Positions 22,187-32,802 are shown, numbered from the stretch's first letter. The stretch: 64,000 nucleotides of DNA from Rapana venosa (GCA_028751875.1 CM054144.1:15315930-15379929); one strand, 5' to 3'. Made by a program: numbers and translations. Notes: a model not told the origin generated them from the letters alone.

Positions 22187-22514
22187 CTCTCTCCTCTCTC
22201 TCTTCTCTCTCTCCCTCCCTCCCTCTCTCCCTCTTCTCTCTCCTCTCTTCCTCTCCCTCTCTTTCCCTCTCCCTCTCTCCTCTCTCTCTCATCTCTCTCT
22301 CTCTTTCCCTCCCTCTTTCGCTCTCTCGTTCTCTCTCTCTCTCACTATCTCTCTCTCCCTCCCCCCCTCTCTCTCGTTCTCTCTCTCTCACTATCTCTCT
22401 CGTTCTCTCTCTCTCTTTCCTTCTCTCTCTCTCTCTTCTCTCTCTCTCCTCTCTCTCTCTTCATCTTTCCCTGCTCTCTCTCTCTCTCTCTTCTCTCTCT
22501 CTCATCTCTCTCCT

Positions 22515-22549
<35 letters not shown>

Positions 22550-22550
22550 G
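22108..22550. repeat. Long (CT)n compound microsatellite
   Basis: About 440 bp of CT with CCT, TTCC and CG interruptions. Confidence 0.97.
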
Positions 22551-22799
22551 GCTGTGACCAATGTATTCAGCAGGTGTGCCATCTGGCGCCCCTTTCACTG
22601 ACCTGATCAGAAAGTGACTGTCCACTTTCCCTTGACCTCCTCAACCATGAAGCCGCAGCCATGACCCTCGCCATTGTGGCCAACCAACCCACCCACCCAC
22701 CAACCAACCAACAGTGTTGCACGTGTATGCGTACTCACATTCACCCGCGTACACACACTCTCGCCTGTACGCTTGTCGGTTTTGTTGTTCTTATTTTGT

Positions 22800-23160
22800 G
22801 TTCTTGTTGGGTTTGAGTTTTTTTAAGGGGGGGGGGGGGGAGGGGGGAGAGGGGGGGGTGTTATTTTAGGTTTTTGGTTGTTGTTTTCTTTGATGTTGTT
22901 TTTTTTTGTTTTGTTATGGGGCTTTGGTTGGTTGGTTGGTTGGGGTTTTTTCTTGGGGAGGGTCTTTTATTGTTGTTGTTGTTTGGGTGTGTTTTTGGTG
23001 GGTTGTTGTTTGTTTGTTTTTTATTTGGGGGGGTGGGGGAGGTTGGGGGGGTTCAAAATATGATTTTCATACATCACTCTGGTTTATCATCTCACCCCCC
23101 ACCCCCACAAAAAAAAAAGTCTAGCACCCACCCAGACCACATTTGAAAAACCCGTCGAAA
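22800..23160. repeat. G/T-rich low-complexity sequence with a SINE-core scrap
   Basis: Poly-G and GTTGTTTG runs to about 23060. Around 23060-23145 the words 'ggtttatcatctca' and 'aaaagtctagcaccc' resemble the SINE-B core/linker on the - strand, but the copy is too decayed to be sure. Confidence 0.6.
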
Positions 23161-23379
23161 TAAATCCTGGGATACATTTTTTTTCTTAGCTGTGTGCCAG
23201 ATCAGAGTGGAACCGTGGAAAACAAACAGACAAACAAAAACAGAACCAGCTTTAAGTCAACAAGGCCACAGTCAGTTGGAAGCGCGTTCTTCACGGGTCC
23301 TTGTGCCAAGCAGGGGAGGAGCAGGAGGGTGGTGGTCCACCCTGTGATGGACACAGCCCACACACCGAGAGATTGGGGG

Positions 23380-23494
23380 GAAGAGGGGGAGGGGTAGGTA
23401 CAGGGGGGGGGAAGATGAGGGAAGGGTGGGGGTGGGATGGGGGGGGTGGGGGGTGGGGGGGGGGGGTCCTTAAAAGGAATTTGAGGGTTGGGGT
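23380..23494. repeat. G-rich tract before the gap
   Basis: GGGGTGGG-rich low-complexity sequence running into the Ns. Confidence 0.9.
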
Positions 23495-23994
23495 NNNNNN
23501 NNNNNNNNNNNNNNNNNNNNNNNNNNNNNNNNNNNNNNNNNNNNNNNNNNNNNNNNNNNNNNNNNNNNNNNNNNNNNNNNNNNNNNNNNNNNNNNNNNNN
23601 NNNNNNNNNNNNNNNNNNNNNNNNNNNNNNNNNNNNNNNNNNNNNNNNNNNNNNNNNNNNNNNNNNNNNNNNNNNNNNNNNNNNNNNNNNNNNNNNNNNN
23701 NNNNNNNNNNNNNNNNNNNNNNNNNNNNNNNNNNNNNNNNNNNNNNNNNNNNNNNNNNNNNNNNNNNNNNNNNNNNNNNNNNNNNNNNNNNNNNNNNNNN
23801 NNNNNNNNNNNNNNNNNNNNNNNNNNNNNNNNNNNNNNNNNNNNNNNNNNNNNNNNNNNNNNNNNNNNNNNNNNNNNNNNNNNNNNNNNNNNNNNNNNNN
23901 NNNNNNNNNNNNNNNNNNNNNNNNNNNNNNNNNNNNNNNNNNNNNNNNNNNNNNNNNNNNNNNNNNNNNNNNNNNNNNNNNNNNNNNNNNNNNN
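23495..23994. other. Assembly gap, exactly 500 N
   Basis: 500 consecutive Ns, a round placeholder length, so the true size is unknown. It is flanked by G-rich sequence on the left and a 47-bp poly-C run on the right, a common cause of assembly breaks. Confidence 1.
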
Positions 23995-23999
23995 CCCAA

Positions 24000-24002
<3 letters not shown>

Positions 24003-24049
<47 letters not shown>
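24003..24049. repeat. Poly-C run (about 47 nt)
   Basis: Uninterrupted C immediately after the gap; its length is unlikely to be exact. Confidence 0.9.
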
Positions 24050-24075
24050 ATTCCCCCACTCTCTCCCTCTCTCTG

Positions 24076-24255
24076 TCTTGATAATGTTATCCTAAGTGAT
24101 ATTTTTGTAGCTGACTTTTTGTTATACAGTAACATGTCTGTGTGTGTGTTTGTTTTTTTGGTTTTTGTTTTTAAAACCAAAATACTAAGCAGTTCGGCAA
24201 CCCCCTTCATGTATGGGCCATGGCCTTTTTGTGAATAAATCATTCAATCAATCAA

Positions 24256-24258
<3 letters not shown>
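24076..24258 (+). mobile_element. LINE-type 3' end fragment (copy 2)
   Basis: Second copy of the 21607-21803 sequence. It is less disturbed and ends 'gtgaataaatcattcaatc' plus an (AATC)n tail, directly before a CT microsatellite. The AATAAA signal followed by a short tandem repeat is a typical non-LTR 3' end. Confidence 0.6.

Positions 24259-24328
<70 letters not shown>
24259..24328. repeat. (CT)n microsatellite
   Basis: CT run that forms the 5' flank of the large LINE. Confidence 0.95.
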
Positions 24329-24329
<1 letters not shown>

Positions 24330-24423
24330 GTTCGGGGGGTTGAATATTGCTCACCGGCTGACAAGACTGTTTTTCAGAGCTCCTCCAAAATTGCAATTAA
24401 TTTGTTAAAATCGTAGTTAATTA

Positions 24424-25978
24424 ATGATCATGGGGTGTTCTTTACAGCTGTATCGAATGGCTATAGGTCTTTTCTTGTGGACTATCTTAAAAATTTTGTC
24501 AAAAAAAGCACTGACAGCATCAAATCTAGTGAAAGGACTTCGTGTGCACAGTTTCTCTGCTAAACTGGCTGTTAGCACTCTGCTGCTTATGTTGCTTATG
24601 GCAGGAGTGGAACCAAATCCTGGACCATCACCTGGTGAGGGAGAAACAAAGAGTAAATACGATGATGATGTTGATGGTGCTAGTACAATGCATGATATCA
24701 GGAACAGCAACATTCAACAGCAGTTTGACCGTGTGTTCAGCGCTATCAATGAATTCTCGAGAACTTTGTCACACATGACAAATAAGATTTCCGATCTAGA
24801 ACTAATGCAAAAAGAGATGAAAACACACTTGGACAAGCGGCTTGATAGTATAACAAACTTTGTTCACAGCAAATGCACTGAAATAGAGGAGAAAGAAAAT
24901 GTTCTACATTTAGACATTGATGCTCTTGAAAGCAAGTGTGTGACAAAATGGAATCTTGCCTCTACAACTTGAAAAAGAAACTGTGGAGATGGAAAAAAAG
25001 AGCATCAGATCATTGACAGCTTACACCGACGCTACAACCTGCTGTTCTTTGGTCTGTCCTGTCGGGGTGACTCATGGGAATCCTGTGAAGCCATGGTGAA
25101 AGACGTGATCTACCATGAAATGAAGCTGAAAGAGCCAGTGGCCATAGAACAGGCTCGTCCAGTCAGGCCAGCCATTCTGGTTCGCTTCCAGTCGTTGAAA
25201 CAACGAGACAAAGTGCTTCAACATGCCAGAGTGCTCAAGGAAATCCAATCTCCTGTGCATGTACGAGAGGATTTCTCTGCTTCGACGCGTCAGAAACGAG
25301 CGGGGTTGGTGCCTCTCATGAGACAAATGCGTAATGATGGGTTAAGAGCCAGGCTGCGAAATGACAAGCTTTTCACAGAACGTGGAACCTACGCATTTGA
25401 CCTTGAGAGGCAGGAGTACCAGAAGCTGGAGAGCAGACCAACACAGGGACATCAGAGGAGAGTGTGGCGGACAAACAGAGGAGCAGACGACCACCGAGCC
25501 TACCAGAATCAGATGGATGGTCAGCGACAGCAGCGGTCTGAGGGTCCAGAGCAGGCAGCAGCATCCAAGTTTGGAGACAGCCACCCAGCTGTTAGCTCAC
25601 ACACTCAAGGCAAAAAGCCGTTTCAACATTTCCAACTCACAATCTCACAAGCAACATACCCACTATCCTAGTGCATCTGGCAATAAGCAAGCACACACTC
25701 CACCAGGTTCAGGCAACAAGCATTCACTGCACACACACAGAGGACCCTCCAGAGAGCAGACAGGGTGTGGTTTGGGTCGTGGCAGAGGACGAGGATCATC
25801 GGAGCTGTCAACAACATATAGACCAAGTCAGGGGGTCAGGGTAATAAGCCAAAATGATTCCCCATATCTATCAGATGAGGAAGAGGAAGAAATGGACCAC
25901 AAAAGTGTAGGGTACAATGATGTTGATGATCTATCTGACGAACATGAAACTGACTTAGCCAATACTGAGTGGAGATGA
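24424..25978 (+). pseudogene. LINE ORF1 (2A-like leader, coiled coil, RNA-binding domain), frameshifted
   Basis: ORF1 proteins of LINEs bind the element RNA as multimers. The first frame (24424-24972, 182 aa) has hydrophobic stretches at about residues 13-24 and 47-60, GVEPNPGP at 61-68, then a helical heptad-like region at about 100-170 predicted to be a coiled coil. At least two frame changes lie near 24930-25010. From about 25012 the first frame resumes with DSLHRRYNLLFFGL, the RNP-like strand of the RRM in L1-type ORF1p, followed by the KAR..L..M…LR basic C-terminal domain (about 25270-25440). The frame then shifts near 25600, and the tail (frame of 25361-25978) is Gly/Arg-rich, then acidic (DEEEEE), ending TGA. 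Confidence 0.85.
24550..24627 (+). other. 2A-like ribosome-skipping motif in LINE ORF1
   Basis: Residues 47-68 of ORF1 are a Leu/Met-rich helix ending GVEPNPGP (24604-24627). The viral and retrotransposon 2A consensus is D-(V/I)-E-x-N-P-G-P, in which peptide-bond formation is skipped between the final G and P. Here every consensus residue is kept except the D, which is G. Virus-like 2A motifs at the N terminus of ORF1 are known from APE-type retrotransposons of several invertebrates, including molluscs. Skipping at G67/P68 would free a hydrophobic leader from the RNA-binding part. Activity of the D-to-G form is not established here. Confidence 0.75.
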
Positions 25979-26020
25979 TGGGAAGGCCTGCCCCAGTCAA
26001 CTGCTCAGGTACCCTTTAAA

Positions 26021-29000
26021 TTGCTGAATCTAAATGTTGCAGGACTGGCTGCCAAATTGGTAAGCGCTGACTTTATTAACTATATAACTTCATTCGATTT
26101 TGTGTGCCTTACAGAGACCTATGTGGACAAGCAGTTTGATTTTCATTTGTTTAAAGATTTCAGCGTGTTTAGCTCCCCAGCTAAAAAGCTTAGTAAGCAG
26201 GGAAGAAGAAGTGGAGGTGTTGTTGTTCTGGTGAAGAACATTTTTGCCAAGTATTTTGAAGAAATTTGTGTGCATAATTCAAATATGATTGTTCTAAAAA
26301 TCTCCAAAGATTTATTTAATCTAGACAAGCCTATTCTGTGTATCTGTGTGTACATCCCTCCACGTGACTCACCTGTTTATGCCATGACAAATGATGGGGT
26401 TGGTATAGAGATTATTGAGCATTGCATCGCTGATGTATTGAGCTCAGAAACCGACATGTACATGTTAATGACTGGAGACTTTAATGCTCGTACTGGTCAT
26501 GAAAATGGCAAGAATGTGACTGACTATTTAAGCACCAGCAATAAGTTTGAGAACGTATTTGATCGTACTTCACGGGATGAGGGCTTCAATGGATTTGGCA
26601 ATCAATTACTATCAATGTGTGATAGCTTAGACTGTTCCATTCTTAATGGGGTAAAGTTGTTTGGATTTGATGACTGCCAAACATACATCTCTAACGCAGG
26701 ATCCAGTACGGTGGACTACTTTATTTTGTCAAATGAATTGTGTCACAACAGTTTTTTGGTTTCTCTTATTGTTGATACTGTTTGTGTTGAATCTGATCAT
26801 TTACCTGTTGTTTTGATGCTGAAGACTGTTCTCGAATCACGATGTGACGAAAGTGCAGGACAAACTGTACAATGGGTTGATAAAATAATTTGGGATGATC
26901 AAAAGGTTGGAGTCTATTTAGAGTCCTTAAAGTCAACCACAAGTCAAGATACAATGGATAAAGCAAGAACACTTATAAAGTCAGATATAGATAGGCGCTA
27001 GAGGAATTTAATTCTATGTCTAAACTGCAGGTAAGTGTATGATTAAGAGAGTTAGGACAAAGCATGATAGAAGAGAAGCCCGATGGTTTGATAAGGAGTG
27101 TTTTGATTTGAGGAAGGAAGCAAGGACAAAAATGCGTAGATTTAAAAGAACACAACTTGCATCAGATCGTGAAAATGCTGTGCAGGTTAGACGTGAGTAT
27201 CGTAAAGTTCTGAGAGAAAAGAAACAGAGTTTTAAGGCATGCACAACTCAATATCTAGCCGACAATATTAAAGACCCAAAACACTTTTGGAGGGAAATAA
27301 ATGTAAAACTAGGACTTGGTAAAAGGAAACAGGTATGCAATGAGATAACTCAGGAAGACTGGTTTAAACATTTGAAGAATGTCTTCAATGCTGACAACAG
27401 CCTAAATGAGGAAGAAGTCTTTCCAAATGACACCCTCCCTTTTATTGAGGAGCTGGATAATCCCATCTCCCAGCAAGAAGTCATTACCTCAATAAAAAGA
27501 CTGAAAACAGGAAAAGCATGTGGCTTGGACAGTATTTTTGCAGAAATGCTGAAGTCAGCAGACAATTTATTAATTGACTTTATTACTGAATTTTTCAATT
27601 AATTTTTTTCAACTGGAAGTATCAACTATCTGGTCCAAAGCTATTATTGTACCAATACACAAAAAGGGGTCAGTAGTCTAGTTGACAACTATAGAGGAGT
27701 ATCACTGCTTAGCATCTAGGCAAATGCTACACTGCTATTTTGAATAAGCGACTCTACAACTGGCTAGAAAATAATAACAAAATTCCAGAAAACCAAGCTG
27801 GTTTCAGACAGGGATACTCTACAACAGACCATATATTTACTTTATATTCACTATCCAGAAAAGCTTGTGTAAAAAGAGAGGTAAACTTTACGTTGCATTT
27901 GTTGATCTATCAAGGCTTTTGACTCTGTCCACGGAATGTAATGCTAAGGCTTTATGCAAAGCTGACACTTCCTCTGTATTTTTAAATGCCATAAAAGCCA
28001 TTTTACAAGGAAGTTATGTCATGTGTCAAGTAAAATTTAACTATACCAACTTGTTTAACTGCCCAAAGGTTTGCGGCAGGGGTGTGTTTTAAGTCCCACT
28101 TTGTTTTCTGTGGTAATAAATGAATTGGTAACATATCTAGAAAATATGGGGAGACATGGAGTGCAACTTCTACCAGGCTTAGCTGATTTATTTATTCTAC
28201 TCTTTGCTGACGATCTTGTGCTGTTGTCCTGCACACCAAATAGACTACAAACCCAGATTGACTGCATTCTCAAAGTGTGCATGGATCTGGGACTAAAAAT
28301 TAACAACGACAAGACAACGGTTATGGTTTTTAGAAAAGGAGGATATCTGAGCAAGAATGAAAAATGGTTTATTAATGATGCTCCATTAGAGGTTGTGAAC
28401 AAATATGTTATACCTAGGCTTCACCTTCACAAACTACAATGAGTTCAATGAAAGTGCCAAAGTGTTTGCAAAAAAGGGGAAAGAGCACTATTTGATGTTA
28501 TCAGGGTATATAACCAGTATAATTAGCATGTCAAGTCAAACATTCTTCAAAATATTCGACACCAAATCCAACCCATACTTTTGTATTTTTTGAAGTGTGG
28601 GGTATTTTGTTGTGATAATTATGCAGTCGAAAACGTACTTTATTTGCTTGCAAAAGATTTTTAAATGTTTCAGCCGCAACTCCAAATAAAATGGTGTATG
28701 GAGACCTTGGGAGGTATCCCCTGCAGATCAACTGTCGCATGCGTGCAGTGAAGTATTGGTTTCGGTTACTTAAGATGGATGATAGGCGGTTGTCAAAGCA
28801 AGCTTACAGATGATGGTTAGCTCTAGATAAGCAGGTAAAATTAATTGGGTTTCTAAACTGAAGGGCATGTTACAAAGTTCGGGATTTGGGTATGTTTGGT
28901 TGGATCAAGGAGTTGACAACGAAAAGCATTTCTTGTTATCGTTTAAACAAGACTCCTGGATATGTATAAGCAAGAATGGTCGACAAGTATCAGTACCAGT

Positions 29001-29402
29001 AAGAGGCTGAATTTGTATGCATGCTTCAAATCTTCCCACACCCTGAGAACTTATTTAGATGGTTGTGCAACAAAAATGTTTCAGTAGACATCTTTATCGA
29101 GTACGCTTTGGAATCAGTGACCTTAGAGTTCACAAAAATCGTTATATGTGTGCAGATGTTACAAATAATGACTGTCCTTTTGTCCAGGATCAGAAGAAAA
29201 TGAACTACATTTGTGTTTTCAGTGTGATACGTATGCTGCGTTAAGACCTAATATCCTGAAAGAGATTCCTACTCACTATCAGAAAGCAAAATATTTGAGC
29301 CTTATGGCCACCCAGAACGTTTCAATGATTAGACAACTAGCATGGTTTTTGTTTAAAGCTTTCAAACTAAGAGACAGTAAACTGAGTCTCCTGTCCACCT
29401 AG
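26021..29402 (+). pseudogene. LINE ORF2: endonuclease and reverse transcriptase, frameshifted
   Basis: The endonuclease part is open from 26021 to 27001 (326 aa). It has LNLNVAGL near the start, LTET (catalytic Glu), RRSGGV, TGDFNART, VDYF and SDHLPV, i.e. the APE/EEP active-site series, apparently intact. A stop at 26999 and a frame change lead to the linker and RT start (27039-27602; …KTGKACGLDSI). RT motifs follow in shifting frames: IVPIHKKGS and DNYRGVSLLS (about 27640-27715), NQAGFRQGYST (about 27795), YVAFVDLS (about 27885), RQGCVLSPTLFS (28071) and the catalytic FADD (28203-28214). The thumb and C-terminal region follow, with NKMVYGDLGRYPL (about 28690) and a broken CPF-C…H-C block near 29180-29225. 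The protein frame ends at 29402. Confidence 0.92.
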
Positions 29403-29567
29403 AATTTTGTAACTCTTGATGTTAATCATTTATGCTTGTATGTTCTTTTCACTTTTTTCACTTTTTTCCTGACATACGCAGCCTTGTGTTTAAAGAGATT
29501 TATGTACCCCATGAAAATGGGCAGAGGCCTAAATTCATTAAAATTTGTCATTGTCATTGTCATTGTC
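29403..29567 (+). other. LINE 3' UTR with (TTGTCA)n terminal repeat
   Basis: AT-rich UTR ending 'cattaaaatttgtcattgtc' and about three and a half TTGTCA units at about 29545-29567. Short tandem repeats at the 3' end are a mark of CR1/L2/I-type non-LTR elements and reflect target-primed reverse transcription. Confidence 0.85.
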
Positions 29568-29601
29568 TCTCTGCGTTCTCCTGTGCTTGACACTTTTGCA
29601 G

Positions 29602-29669
29602 GAGGTCTGCCCGCTGGCCTCAGCTGACACAGTCATTCCGACATCAGAGCAGCTCATTGTATTGTACAG
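29602..29669 (+). CDS. Possible host exon (weak)
   Basis: A strong pyrimidine-tract acceptor (ctcctgtgcttgacacttttgcag) is followed by 68 nt open in one frame (EVCPLASADTVIPTSEQLIV…), with a poor donor (acag|gttgca). It is squeezed between the LINE 3' end and a SINE that starts at about 29672, so the real donor may have been lost. No family is recognised. It may be non-coding. Confidence 0.25.
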
Positions 29670-29671
29670 GT

Positions 29672-29945
29672 TGCATGCTGGGTATGTTTGTGTTTCTGCA
29701 ACCCACCCGAACGCTGACATGAATTACAGGATCTTAAACGTGCGTAGTTGACCTTCTTTATGTGTATATACATACACGAGGGGAACGAAGGCACTGGCAG
29801 GTCTGCGCGTGAAGGTGACCGGGGAAGATCGTAAAAATCCCCACCCTTAATTCACCAGACGCCGCCACCGCCAAGATTCGAACCCGAGACCCACAGAATT
29901 GAAGTCAAACGGCTTTAACCACTCGGCTGTAGTGTCTGTCACAGC
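29672..29945 (-). mobile_element. SINE-D with tRNA-like head, - strand
   Basis: On the - strand: 'cagccgagtggttaaagcc' (A box), 'tttgacttcaattctgtggg', 'cgggttcgaatcttgg' (B box), then 'ggtgaattaagggtgggga', 'gcagacctgccagtgcc', 'gttaaga'-type and 'cctgtaattcatgtcagcg', ending near 'catacccagcatgc'. The head resembles a class II (Leu/Ser-like) tRNA with a long variable arm. It is the best SINE-D copy in the window. Confidence 0.85.
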
Positions 29946-30049
29946 ACCGTATAAAATCATTGCATTGGAGAGGATTCATCGGACAGAACAAGACAGAAGA
30001 TGTATTACGTGATTCTGTCAGCTTTTAGCTTCTCTGTTGACGGTTCGTT

Positions 30050-30293
30050 AAGTGGTATGATCCTTCGAATGAGACTATAAACCGAGGCCCCGTGTGCGAG
30101 CGCATGCAGAACATCTTGCGCACACGTTAAATCCTGTTCCGCTGTTCGAAAGAGTAGGCCATTGTGTGCCGGTGGGAACAGATGACAAAATTTTTTTAAA
30201 AACGCATACACACGCAAAAAAAGAAAGAAAAACAAGTCATCTGAGCGCTTTGATTTGTTGCTTTACAAGATTCAGTGCTATATAAATTCCATA

Positions 30294-30326
<33 letters not shown>

Positions 30327-30345
30327 CATTATTATTATTATTATG
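30050..30345 (+). mobile_element. SINE-A core with (ATT)n-type tail
   Basis: The SINE-A core and middle (30070-30200) are joined to a different end: 'gctttacaagattcagtgc', 'tatataaattccatac' and (ATT)n to about 30345. The same end occurs, reversed, on the SINE-B copy at 56385-56860. No head is recognisable, although 'gttgacggttcgttaag' lies at its start. Confidence 0.7.
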
Positions 30346-30389
30346 ATCACCAGCTGCTGTGTCTTGTCTTGGAGTTTGAAGGGAAGGAC

Positions 30390-30422
30390 ACAGGGGGGGT
30401 GGGGGGGGGGGGGGGGGGGGAC
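30390..30422. repeat. Poly-G tract
   Basis: About 22 G after GGGGGGGTGGG. Confidence 0.9.
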
Positions 30423-30429
30423 TGTGTGT

Positions 30430-30800
30430 TCTTTTTAGTCGTCGAACCCTCAGCAACTTTTTGTTGTCTGTTATATTAGCGTCAATGCGTCACGCTGCCG
30501 TTAAGCGCCTGACAAGTCAGGCCCAGCGCATCCGACTTCGGCATAAGAGAGAATTGTTATCTGTTTACGTCTTCCCAGGGAGGAAAAAAAAAAAGAGGCA
30601 GGAGAATGGACCAAGAAGGTAAGAAAATAGACAAGAAGGAGGTGACCGGCAGAAAAGGAACCAGGCAGAAAGAAAGAGAGTGATAGAAAAGAGGAAATTT
30701 TTAGCACAGAATTTCCAGAAGGTAGAGGGATGCTATTAATTTTATACTGACAGGCCCCCCCGGCATCGCCACGGGGGAGTTCTGTGTTGGGCATACGCTC
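30430..30800 (+). mobile_element. SINE-C-like dispersed repeat
   Basis: Shares with 39140-39495 the series 'gtcgaac.ctcag', 'cgccgttaagcgcctgacaa', 'gtcaggcccag.gcatccga', 'aggagaatggaccaagaagg', 'gatagaaaagaggga' and 'ttccagaag', ending in 'catactgacag' plus a C/G-rich palindromic segment. The 'cgttaagcgcctgac' block may be promoter-like, but no clear tRNA boxes were seen, so a MITE or LINE-derived origin is also possible. Confidence 0.75.
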
Positions 30801-31007
30801 TTTCCCCGAATGGCTAGCGCGGCATCACACGGGTGTCGGAGAGAATGATTCCACAAAAAGGTGTTCATAAATCACCGAAAGTAAGTCTTGTCTCCCTGTC
30901 ACACTGTCAGTGGCTTCAGATCCGTGTATGCACGCTTGTTGATCCGCCTCGTCTGTTTTGAATTTGTGATGGTAATATATATAGGTGTGTGTCTGTCTGT
31001 CTGTCGG

Positions 31008-31200
31008 TGTGTCTGTCGTCTTCGTCGTCGTCGAACGCTCAGATAGCAACTGTTACTTTCTGTCTTACTGTCTATCTGCCTGTCTTACTTGTCTGTGTGT
31101 GTGTGTCTGTCTATCTGACTGTGTGTGTGTGTGTGTGTGTGTTGTGTGCTATCTGTGTGTGTGCATCTGTGTGTGTGTGTGTGTGGCGCGTGCGCGCGCG
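31008..31200. repeat. SINE-C start scrap followed by (TG)n
   Basis: 'ttcgtcgtcgtcgaacgctcag' (31020-31042) matches the first bases of SINE-C at 39160-39185. It runs into TCTG/TG repeats to about 31190 and a CG-alternating stretch. Confidence 0.6.
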
Positions 31201-31319
31201 TTCACGCTCCCATGCGTTTGTGTGCATGTGTGATTCAGATTCAGAGTATTGTATTGCCATTTAAGTCAAGTAGAGTTATTTGAAACAAACATGTTATAAT
31301 TATCTATTTGGCTCAAATT

Positions 31320-31450
31320 GTGTGGGGGGTTTTTTGTTTGTTTGTTTTGGGAGGGGTTTTTTTTGGGGGGTGCTCGCGTATGTGCGCGCGCGCGTGCGTG
31401 TGTTTGTGTGTACGTGTGAGTGTTTGCGCGTGCGCGCTTTTGTATGTGTA
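31320..31450. repeat. G/T-rich and CG-alternating tract
   Basis: GTTTTTTGTTTG and GTGCGCGCGCG runs. Confidence 0.8.
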
Positions 31451-31834
31451 TGCTTGTTTGAAAGTATGTTGTGCTAATGGGTATTTCTGCTCAAGCATTT
31501 GTAGCTCAAAATAATCTTTGTTTCTAAACTTGTCCTCCCATAGGGCTGCTATTACGCCCATGACTGGAGGAGTGGAGGGGGGGGGGGGGGTTCCTGTAAA
31601 TCATTCACTCCAGTATTCGTTCATTAAATTACTATAGACAGGCTGCATGAGGAAGGATTGCCAGGAAAATAGTGTGGCTTTAGGAACAGAAATTCGAGTG
31701 GATGGATAGATAAATGGATGAATAGAGCTAAATGATAGAGAGCGGTTTGCACTTTCAGTGTTTTGTATAGCTACGTTGTGTGTTTATATTCAGTGAAGTA
31801 CATGTGTGTATGCACGCCCACCATACGCACACAC

Positions 31835-32006
31835 ATACATACACACACACTTACTACACACACATTCATTCTCTCTCTCTACTCTCTCTCTCTCTCTCTC
31901 ACCTCTCTCCTCTCTCTCATCTCTTCTCTCTCTCTCTCTCTCCTCTCTCTCACAACACACACACACACACACAACACACACACACACACACATACATACA
32001 CACACA
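31835..32006. repeat. CA, CT, CA compound microsatellite
   Basis: CACACA, then CTCTCT, then CACACA; it forms the 5' boundary of the LINE fragment. Confidence 0.95.
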
Positions 32007-32715
32007 ATAATGAATATGATCGTTGGATCAGCACAGTTAAAATGTCCTGTTTAAAATTGGCTTTAAACGTGTATGGGAAAACCAAAGTACACTTGATGTA
32101 CACCGATTATGCCATGCAGTGCAAACGAAACTGGAAGGTTTATATACAACGTTTTGGATCAACCAGAAACAAGACTCCACAAAACTTAACTTCTATAACT
32201 TTGTAACCAAAGACTATAAATTAGAACCATATCTGATTAACTGTGAAAACAAAAACCATCGGAAAACATTTTGTAAATTTCGTACAAGTTGCCATGACTT
32301 GATGATAGAGAAAGGCAGACATAAAAACATGCCAAGAGAGAATAGAACTTGTCAATACTGCAACAACATAGAAGACGAGTTTCATTTACTGGATGAGTGC
32401 ATTCTATATACCGAACAAAGAAAACAACTTATTGATAACTCTAAATGCTGGTGCCCAAGAATATATTAATGATATAGACAGATTAAATAATATAATTGTA
32501 ACTGATAATCATCAAGCTGAAATAATTAGTTTTGTTTATACCCGTTTTGAAAAAAGAGCTTAATTAAAATCAGATATAATGCAACATAGTTGGGGTGGGT
32601 TTTTTCATGCACAGCATGTCAGTCAGGCTGACCATATGATGTATTATTGAATTATAAATAGTTTATTTTGTTGTGTCAAATAAGTCCATGTGACTTTAAT
32701 TACAATAAATACTTT
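32007..32715 (+). pseudogene. 5'-truncated LINE 3' fragment (second lineage)
   Basis: The frame at about 32050-32440 reads IGFKRVWENQST…, then KLNFYNFVTKDYKLEPYL, then RTSCHDLMIEKGRHKN and RTCQYCNNIEDEFHLLDEC. This is the extreme C terminus of a LINE ORF2 with its C-x2-C…H-x3/4-C block. A frameshift near 32440 moves the end into another frame (NDIDRLNNII… to TAA at about 32562-32564), and another lies near 32060. A 3' UTR with AATAAA at about 32704 follows and ends at a CA repeat. Sequence differs clearly from the large LINE, so it is another element. Confidence 0.85.
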
Positions 32716-32719
32716 CTGA

Positions 32720-32756
32720 TTAAAACACACACACACACGCACACCACACAAACACA

Positions 32757-32802
<46 letters not shown>

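Larger units (their letters stand above)
24330..29567 (+). mobile_element. Near full-length APE-type non-LTR retrotransposon (inactive)
   Basis: The element has a short 5' leader (about 95 bp), ORF1 with a 2A-like motif, an L1-ORF1-like RNA-binding region and an acidic end, and ORF2 with apurinic endonuclease, reverse transcriptase and a C-terminal Cys/His block. The 3' UTR ends in about three and a half copies of TTGTCA. Total length is about 5.2 kb, near the expected full size for this kind of element. No long terminal repeats are present. Several frameshifts and stops in both ORFs show it cannot move itself. Clade assignment (CR1/L2/I-Nimb-like) needs an RT tree; the hexamer tail argues against an L1-type poly-A end. 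Confidence 0.93.
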
